Assembly: GCA_021807585.1 (NCBI GenBank)
Contig: JAKBCQ010000173.1
Span: 1 to 6,330, forward strand
Origin: Planctomycetota bacterium
Lineage (GTDB): Bacteria > Planctomycetota > Planctomycetia > Isosphaerales > Isosphaeraceae
Direction of reading: 5' to 3'
Length of the DNA: 6,330 nt
Each line of letters begins with the position of its first letter. Position 1 is the stretch's first letter. Of this stretch, positions 1 through 4,717 are shown in pieces. Below the pieces are notes generated by a model. The model ran no database searches. It was not told the origin of the DNA and saw only the letters and a program-made list of their open reading frames with translations. The position numbers and the translations under genes are program-made.

Positions 1-1518
1 CGCCGCCAACGCCGCGACTTCTTTCGTCGCCTCGGATCGAAGCGAATCGTCGCGAATCGTCGCGATGATTCCGATCGCGCGCTCGGGCGATCGACCCGCC
101 TCTTCGACGAGGGCGAGTTCGATCCGAGCCGTCTCGGCTGAGACTTGGTCGCCTGCGAGCGCCGGCGCTTCGCCCGGTCGAATCATCTTGAAAAGACTTC
201 TTCGTCCTTTGCTTTTGGGCGGATCGACGAGCGTATGAATCGCGTCCTGACGAGCCATTTCCAGCAGATTGTCCGCCGAAGCGAATTTTCCCTCAAGCAG
301 CGTGACGACCGAGATCGCGCGATAAATCGCGGCGCGATGACCGATCGGCAAGTTTTCCGATATCTCTCGAGCCGTCGTGACGTCTCCGAAACGAGCCGCC
401 GCGAGCGCCAATTCCTTGCGTGTCACAAGCGCCGGCGGCTGGGTATCCTCCTCGTCGATTTTCTTGGCCGCGGCAAGCGCCGCCTTCACCTGATCGCGCC
501 GATCCTCGCGCCGCGCCGTATCGGCGATCATCAGCAACGCCTCGATCCGTTGATCGCTAAACGTCCGACTCGATTCGAATCGGGGAAGACCAATGCTCGC
601 AACCGTTCCCAACGCTTTCGCGTAATCTCCAGTATGCGCCCACGCTACCGCGATTTTTCCCAGCGGCAGTGCGCGGTAATCGGTGTTCATCACCTTGCCG
701 ATCAACAGCATCACGCGATTCATCGCCGGAATCACTTCATTGGGATCCTGGTAGCGGATCGATTCGGCGATCAGTCCCAATCCCTCCGCCGCATAAACAT
801 GCATCGATTCGTCGTCGGCGAGCAACATCTCGATCGCCTCGAACGCCCCCGTCAGATCCCGCGCCGCGGCGCGAACCCCCGCGTATTCCGCAAGTAAATA
901 CCTCTTAAACGAACTTTCGGGCTGCGATCGATATGTCTCCATGGCGAACTTGAGAGATTCGCGGACCGCGGGACGATCCCCCGCGGCGAACTGATCGGCG
1001 ATGATCGATCGCCACCACTTAATTTGATCAAGCGGTTCGCCGATCTCTCGATTGAGGCGGGCCGCGACCTCGAGCGACGCTCGAGCCCCGGGCCAATCGC
1101 CCAGCTTCACCTGCGCGTGGCCGAGTCGCCAGAACGATCTCAGCGTTCGACGATCGCTCTTCCGCGTTTGTTCGAGCCGAGATCGCAAGTGTTCCAAATT
1201 CAATCGCCCCGAGTCGATGTCTCCCAAGACGTATTGAACCTGCGCCAGAGCGATCATGTTCAATTCGAGGTCTTCATCGAAATGCGTATGATCAAGCAAA
1301 TCCGCCACCCGACGCGCGGCGACCCGAGACGCGTCTTCGTCGGCGAGTTGAATCGGAGCGCGAAACGGAGGGTTAAACACCCCCCCCGCGGCGATCGCTC
1401 CGCGCCGCGGATTGCGCACCGAAAGACCGATTCCCACCCCAATCGCCACCGTCCCCAAAACGACGATTAAGGCGACCAAACGTCTGATCCAATCACGCTT
1501 TATGATGATTCTTCGCAC
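1..1518 (-). CDS. Membrane-anchored alpha-helical (TPR-like) repeat protein, N-terminal part
   Basis: The minus strand reads open from the GTG at 1518 to the left edge (506 codons, no stop), so the C-terminus is missing. Residues 1-13 are basic and residues 14-34 form one hydrophobic segment rich in Val, Ile, Leu and Gly, followed by Arg-Asn-Pro-Arg-Arg. This looks like a single membrane anchor or uncleaved signal, with the rest probably periplasmic. The remainder is Ala/Leu/Glu-rich helical pairs resembling degenerate TPRs, clearest near 125-158 (with a GDW-x-GA turn), 286-310 (with a GDYAKAL turn), 324-352 and 368-390. No catalytic motif is visible. TPR-like arrays usually serve protein-protein contacts; the specific role is unknown. 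The nearest in-frame upstream stop is TAA at 1561-1563 with no ATG between, so GTG 1518 is preferred because a GAGGAAG ribosome binding site lies 6 bases upstream. A TTG at 1524 is too close to that site. Confidence 0.82.
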   Translation of the reverse strand, partial: MRRIIIKRDWIRRLVALIVVLGTVAIGVGIGLSVRNPRRGAIAAGGVFNPPFRAPIQLADEDASRVAARRVADLLDHTHFDEDLELNMIALAQVQYVLGDIDSGRLNLEHLRSRLEQTRKSDRRTLRSFWRLGHAQVKLGDWPGARASLEVAARLNREIGEPLDQIKWWRSIIADQFAAGDRPAVRESLKFAMETYRSQPESSFKRYLLAEYAGVRAAARDLTGAFEAIEMLLADDESMHVYAAEGLGLIAESIRYQDPNEVIPAMNRVMLLIGKVMNTDYRALPLGKIAVAWAHTGDYAKALGTVASIGLPRFESSRTFSDQRIEALLMIADTARREDRRDQVKAALAAAKKIDEEDTQPPALVTRKELALAAARFGDVTTAREISENLPIGHRAAIYRAISVVTLLEGKFASADNLLEMARQDAIHTLVDPPKSKGRRSLFKMIRPGEAPALAGDQVSAETARIELALVEEAGRSPERAIGIIATIRDDSLRSEATKEVAALAA

Positions 1519-1524
1519 GAACAA

Positions 1525-1531
1525 CTTCCTC
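1525..1531 (-). promoter_or_regulatory. Ribosome binding site of the helical-repeat gene
   Basis: On the minus strand GAGGAAG lies 6 bases before the GTG at 1518. It is the only strong Shine-Dalgarno-like match near the 5' end of this frame, which otherwise has no ATG near its start, so it decides the start codon. Confidence 0.6.
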
Positions 1532-1598
1532 GGGGAACGGGACGCGAAACCCTCACGATATTATTCGAGAATCGCGCGACGGTATTTCGTTCAGATCC

Positions 1599-1604
1599 AG
1601 TATA
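1599..1604 (-). promoter_or_regulatory. Weak -10 candidate (TATACT) upstream of the helical-repeat gene
   Basis: The minus strand reads TATACT, five of six matches to the sigma-70 -10 consensus, which would give a leader of about 75 bases. At a spacing of 17 the -35 position reads TTTCTC, a poor match. It is the best candidate in the 200 bases upstream of gene 1 but could be chance. Confidence 0.2.
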
Positions 1605-1861
1605 TCGGCGATATTCGATCGGAGAAAGGCCTATGATCCCAGCCGCCTCAATCGAATCCATCCAAGAATCGATGATCCTTTGACACAGTAAGGCTACTTG
1701 AAGTTCCAAACGTTTCATGGATCAATTCAATCGACCGTTCATCGCCGGTTTCGGCCGAGCGGGTCGGGGGCCGATCCGCCGTCGCGTAATCTCACCGGCG
1801 CGTCAATCGATCGATCTTCCGCTTATAACGCGAAAGACGACCTTCCGCACCGCGGTTTTAG

Positions 1862-1878
1862 AAAAAAAAGCTTTCGCT
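1862..1878 (-). terminator. Weak terminator-like T-tract in the intergenic stretch
   Basis: On the minus strand a run of eight T (1869-1862) follows a small AGC-GAAA-GCT hairpin, about 180 bases after the stop of the redoxin-like gene. The perfect stem is only 3 bp, possibly extended by G-U pairs, so this is at most a secondary termination site. Confidence 0.18.
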
Positions 1879-2015
1879 CCGAGTCGCGATTCTTCGGCTT
1901 GTTTAATCGGCATGTGAATGAATCTGTACAGTTTCTCGCTTCGATCCAATCCGGCCGCGTCGCATTCCGAACCCGCGTCCCACGACGACGATTCAATCCT
2001 TGGTGCTATCACGAA

Positions 2016-2044
2016 ATCGACGCCTCACCCCTCATGGCGTCGAT
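2016..2044 (-). terminator. Probable intrinsic terminator of the tandem redoxin-like gene
   Basis: A perfect 9-bp inverted repeat (ATCGACGCC with GGCGTCGAT) encloses an 11-base loop and begins 12 bases beyond the TGA stop at 2057-2059. On the minus strand the stem runs into only three T, so the tail is weak. Position and stem strength favour a transcript end or 3'-stabilising hairpin. Confidence 0.45.
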
Positions 2045-2056
2045 CGAGCTTCACCG

Positions 2057-4210
2057 TCATTTTTTCGATGAAACCGCGTTCTCATCCGATTTCGGTTTCT
2101 TGAGGAGCGAAGCGAGAACCGGATCGAGGTCGTCGCGAGCCGTCGTCGATCGGAGCAATCCCGCGGGATCGACGACAAAGATCGTGGGGATCGTCGTGAT
2201 TCCCCAATTCCGCGAGAACTCGCTTTCCCAGCCGTTTCCTTGAAAATACTGCGGCCAGGAGATCTCGTTCCTGGCGACGAACGACTTGAGCTTGGCGAGC
2301 CCGCCGCGCCGCGCGGGGAAATCGAGGCTCACGCCGATAAATTCGACCCCTCGGTCGTGATATTTGTGATAAAGATCTTTCATCGCGTTGATTTCGCCGA
2401 CGCTCGATCCGCTCCATGTCGCCCAGAATTCGATCACCACGATCTTTCCTCGCAAATCCTTCATCGCGATATGTTCGCCCGAGATCGCGTCGTCGAAATC
2501 GAGCTCGAACGGCTTGCCGATCGCCTCGGCGCATTTGATCTCGCTCTCCGCCTGAATCCCCGACAACGTCCCGGGAAATCGTTTGACGAATTGCTTGAGA
2601 AACGCGATCCGCGGCGCCTGTTTTTGGGTCGCGGCCTTATAAAGATTGTCCTCGATGATCGCAATTCGAGGGTCGCGCGGAGCGAGCTTGAGAAACGCGT
2701 CGATCTCGGGAGGGATCATTTCGATCGACATCCCGCCTCGCTTCAAGCGAAACGCCGCTCGATGAAACGCCCCCTCGATCTTCAGCCGATCGTTCTTCGT
2801 TCGAGCGGTCATCGCTTCAATCTCTCGCGATATTTGATCAAAATCCATAAATACACTAAACATCGTTTGCCAGCGTTCCGGCAAAAGCGTCGTCAGGGAT
2901 TGGTGATCGGGATCGGCGCGATACAGTTCCAGGATCAGCGCGGCGCGTTTTCGTTCGGTCGCATCGAGCCGTGCGTAATACCGCTTCTTCTCGCCGTCGT
3001 TTTTGAATCCTAAAAGAGGAAACGCGGGAAGCGGATTCGCGTTCAATTCAACGAGAATCGATCCGGAATCGCGGTCGCCTCCCCGCGCAACCGGCGTTTC
3101 AAATACATACTTGTCCATATAGGAAGATGAGTTGAATTGAAATTTCCATTGATTTAGTAGCGTTGCGATAACGAGGTCGAGATCGTCGCGTTCCGTCTTT
3201 GAATGGAACAAGCCTCGCGAATCGACGACGAAGATCGTGGGGATCGTCGTGATTCCCCAATTCCGCGAGAACTCGCTTTCCCAGCCGTTTCCTTGAAAAT
3301 ACTGCGGCCAGGGGATCTCGTTCCTGGCGACGAACGACTTGAGCTTGGCGAGCCCGCCGCGCCGCGCGGGGAAATCGAGGCTCACGCCGATAAATTCGAC
3401 CCCTCGGTCGTGATATTTGTGATAAAGATCTTTCATCGCGTTGATCTCGCCGACGCTCGGTCCGCTCCACGTCGCCCAGAATTCGATCACCACGATCTTT
3501 CCTCGCAAATCCTTCATCGTGATATGTTTGCCCGAGATCGCGTCGTCGAAATCGAGCTCGAACGGCTTGCCGATCGCCTCGGCGCATTTGATCTCGTTTT
3601 CGGCTTGAATCGCGGGCAACGTCCCGGGAAAGCGTTTGACGAATTGCTTGAGAAACGCGATCCGCGGCGGCTGTTTTTGGGTCGCGGCTTCATAAAGATC
3701 TTTCTCGATGATCGACCTGCGTGCGTCGCGCGGCGCCGAATTGAGGAATGCGTCGACCTCGGGTGGAATCGTATCGATCGGCTCGGCGCCCCGTTTCAAA
3801 CGAAACTCGGCTCGATAAAACGCCCCCTCGATCTTCAGACGATCGCTCTTCGTCCGTTCGATTACATCGGCGATCTCCAATATCAGCTTATCCAAATTCA
3901 TAAAATCATCGAACATCGTTTGCCAGCGCTCGGGCATGAGAGTCGTCAGCGCTTCATGATCGGGATCGACTCGATAGAGTTCGAGAATCCACGCGGCTCG
4001 TTGGCGTTCGGTCGCGTCGAGCCGCGCGTAATATTGCTTTTTCTCATCGTCATTTTTGAATCCGAATAGCGGAGGAGCGGGACGAGGATTCGCGTTCAAT
4101 TCGACGAGAATCGGTCGGCTTTCGCGATCGCCTCCCCACGACGTTCGTGCAACCAAGGCATATGTAATTGTAAGCGATACGATGAGGCCGAATTTCGAGA
4201 CGTGCCGCAT
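2057..4210 (-). CDS. Exported tandem TlpA/redoxin-like protein with both CxxC sites replaced by SxxS
   Basis: This encodes 717 residues from the ATG at 4210. Residues 1-25 look like a Sec signal peptide (basic start, hydrophobic core), so an extracytoplasmic site is likely; there is no lipobox cysteine. The mature part is a direct duplication with a 351-residue period. Each copy has a helical region of about 180 residues (PERWQTMF, DRLKIEGAF and FVKRFPGTL motifs) and then a TlpA/AhpC-TSA-type thioredoxin fold: GKPFELDF strand, DLRGKIVVIEFWATW, PWPQYFQGNGW and the cis-proline loop TTIPTIFVVD (Pro324, Pro675). Family members normally read WCxxC; here they are WSGPS (Ser249, Ser252) and WSGSS (Ser600, Ser603). 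Each repeat has one cysteine (209, 560), outside the active site. Disulfide reductase activity is therefore not expected, and a structural, binding or chaperone-like role is an inference. A GTG at 4261 would add 17 residues but lies at the predicted transcription start. Confidence 0.88.
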   Translation of the reverse strand: MRHVSKFGLIVSLTITYALVARTSWGGDRESRPILVELNANPRPAPPLFGFKNDDEKKQYYARLDATERQRAAWILELYRVDPDHEALTTLMPERWQTMFDDFMNLDKLILEIADVIERTKSDRLKIEGAFYRAEFRLKRGAEPIDTIPPEVDAFLNSAPRDARRSIIEKDLYEAATQKQPPRIAFLKQFVKRFPGTLPAIQAENEIKCAEAIGKPFELDFDDAISGKHITMKDLRGKIVVIEFWATWSGPSVGEINAMKDLYHKYHDRGVEFIGVSLDFPARRGGLAKLKSFVARNEIPWPQYFQGNGWESEFSRNWGITTIPTIFVVDSRGLFHSKTERDDLDLVIATLLNQWKFQFNSSSYMDKYVFETPVARGGDRDSGSILVELNANPLPAFPLLGFKNDGEKKRYYARLDATERKRAALILELYRADPDHQSLTTLLPERWQTMFSVFMDFDQISREIEAMTARTKNDRLKIEGAFHRAAFRLKRGGMSIEMIPPEIDAFLKLAPRDPRIAIIEDNLYKAATQKQAPRIAFLKQFVKRFPGTLSGIQAESEIKCAEAIGKPFELDFDDAISGEHIAMKDLRGKIVVIEFWATWSGSSVGEINAMKDLYHKYHDRGVEFIGVSLDFPARRGGLAKLKSFVARNEISWPQYFQGNGWESEFSRNWGITTIPTIFVVDPAGLLRSTTARDDLDPVLASLLKKPKSDENAVSSKK
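2060..3082 (-). repeat. Second unit of the in-frame tandem duplication
   Basis: This encodes residues 377-717 (mature Gly-Gly-Asp-Arg-Asp onwards to the end). It aligns codon for codon with the first unit at an offset of exactly 1053 bases, without indels up to the diverged C-terminal tail, which is shorter here and ends in a Lys/Ser-rich stretch. Confidence 0.85.
2168..2543 (-). repeat. Near-identical thioredoxin-module block, copy 2
   Basis: Compared by eye with 3221-3596, this 376-base block shows 7 mismatches (about 98% identity), of which 3 are synonymous. The adjoining 2641-2760 shows about 31 mismatches in 120 bases against its partner (about 74%). Confidence 0.85.
3083..4135 (-). repeat. 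First unit of the in-frame tandem duplication
   Basis: This encodes residues 26-376, from just after the signal peptide to the linker before the second unit. The last 25 or so residues are a linker with AT-rich codons (about 28% GC over 3111-3170) that marks the duplication seam. Confidence 0.85.
3221..3596 (-). repeat. Near-identical thioredoxin-module block, copy 1
   Basis: This is the partner of 2168-2543 at an offset of 1053 bases. It covers the strand before the active site, the SxxS site, the central helix and the cis-proline loop of the first thioredoxin fold. Confidence 0.85.
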
Positions 4211-4218
4211 GGCGTCAT

Positions 4219-4222
4219 CCTC
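4219..4222 (-). promoter_or_regulatory. Ribosome binding site deciding the ATG 4210 start
   Basis: GAGG on the minus strand lies 8 bases before the ATG at 4210, which opens directly into the signal peptide. This supports ATG 4210 over the in-frame GTG at 4261. Confidence 0.5.
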
Positions 4223-4267
4223 ATTCTTGAGAGAATGGATCGACCCGGCGCCGACGAACACGAACCA

Positions 4268-4297
4268 AGCCTAAGAAATTCGCGGAAGCTTTGTCAA
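4268..4297 (-). promoter_or_regulatory. Sigma-70-like promoter of the tandem redoxin-like gene
   Basis: The minus strand carries a perfect TTGACA (4297-4292), an 18-base spacer and TAGGCT (4273-4268), which keeps the T, A and final T of a -10 box. Transcription would start near 4261, giving a 5' leader of about 50 bases to the ATG at 4210. The -10 match is poor in its middle three bases. Confidence 0.4.
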
Positions 4298-4713
4298 CCG
4301 GCGACCGAGCGAGCGATTCGACGTTTGTGCCGAGCCCGATCGGGAAGCGCATGCTCTTCGCAGGCTCGCATCGGATTCGATTCGACCGTTCCGCGGCGGA
4401 ATTCACGCCTCGGCGTGTCGATCGCTGATTTTCCCATTCTCGACGGCGTGCCGCGATCTTACAATTCTTTGAGGAGATTGCGAACGATGTCGTTCCACGC
4501 ACGAATCGATCGAGCGTCCGATCGGAGAATCATGCGATCGCTCGACGATTGTGATCTCGAAGATCAAACGGCGCGTCGATTATGCTCGATCGACGTATCG
4601 ATTCGATCCGATACTTGTCGTCGATTCTCGACGACCGAGATCGTTTCCGTACGACGGCGCAATACCTCCGAACGGCGAAGCGATCGAACTCAAAACCGAA
4701 TGGGGCCGCGGAA
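4298..4713. other. Divergent control region and structured leader of the sensor kinase
   Basis: This lies between the redoxin-like promoter and the kinase ATG, and I recognise no protein domain in it. Positions 4500-4600 contain four CGATCG hexamers. The plus strand can form hairpins at 4595-4614 (GTATCG/CGATAC, 8-base loop) and 4617-4635 (GTCGTCG/CGACGAC, 5-base loop), and a 10-bp palindrome lies at 4517-4526. No T-rich terminator tail follows these stems. No clear promoter for the kinase was found. One doubtful small reading frame, listed separately, spans the second half. Confidence 0.45.
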
Positions 4714-4717
4714 ATGA
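4487..4717 (+). CDS. Doubtful 76-residue leader reading frame overlapping the kinase start
   Basis: An ATG at 4487 follows GAGGAG at 4471-4476 (10-base spacing) and the frame ends in a TGA that overlaps the kinase ATG as ATGA, a layout typical of translational coupling. Against a real gene, the product is dominated by Arg, Ser, Asp and Thr, has no hydrophobic core or recognised motif, and reads like a translation of CGATCG-rich filler. If translated, it may act only as a coupling leader. Confidence 0.2.
   Translation: MSFHARIDRASDRRIMRSLDDCDLEDQTARRLCSIDVSIRSDTCRRFSTTEIVSVRRRNTSERRSDRTQNRMGPRK

Larger units (their letters stand above)
1532..2015. other. Intergenic stretch with no convincing gene
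   Basis: This lies between the terminator-like hairpin of the redoxin-like gene and the ribosome binding site of the helical-repeat gene. Short frames exist on both strands (for example minus 1803-2012 and minus 1500-1718), but none has a recognisable domain or a convincing ribosome binding site. It is more AT-rich than the flanking genes. It holds the weak -10 candidate and a T-tract described separately. A degraded gene cannot be excluded. Confidence 0.5.

Noticed and set aside
145..897. Long plus-strand open frame of 250 codons
   Set aside because: It is antisense to the continuous minus-strand helical-repeat gene. Its product is Arg/His-rich without domains, and the minus-strand frame has a membrane anchor, repeats and a ribosome binding site.
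1024..1470. Plus-strand frame of 148 codons
   Set aside because: Antisense shadow of the helical-repeat gene, Arg-rich and without motifs.
1680..1685. Plus-strand TTGACA suggesting a promoter
   Set aside because: No acceptable -10 box lies 16-18 bases downstream and no plus-strand gene follows.
1803..2012. Minus-strand 69-codon frame after the redoxin-like gene
   Set aside because: It starts at a GTG beyond the terminator-like hairpin, has no properly spaced ribosome binding site and no recognisable motif.
1698..2243. Plus-strand frame of 181 codons across the intergenic stretch
   Set aside because: It runs into the antisense of the redoxin-like gene, is low-complexity in Arg/Ser/Phe, and has no ribosome binding site.
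2082..3587. Minus-strand Arg-rich frames at 2082-2534 and 3099-3587
   Set aside because: Alternate-frame shadows of the two thioredoxin modules, repeated because the DNA is duplicated.
2240..4069. Two long plus-strand frames (2240-3013 and 3203-4069) that resemble each other
   Set aside because: They lie opposite the tandem redoxin-like gene. Their similarity simply reflects the 1053-base duplication on the coding strand.
4208..4261. GTG at 4261 as start of the redoxin-like gene
   Set aside because: It would put 17 polar residues before the signal peptide and lies at the transcription start predicted from the TTGACA promoter. ATG 4210 has a GAGG ribosome binding site.
4582..4713. In-frame ATG at 4582 as kinase start
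   Set aside because: No ribosome binding site precedes it, and it adds 44 polar residues before an otherwise standard basic-plus-TM N-terminus.
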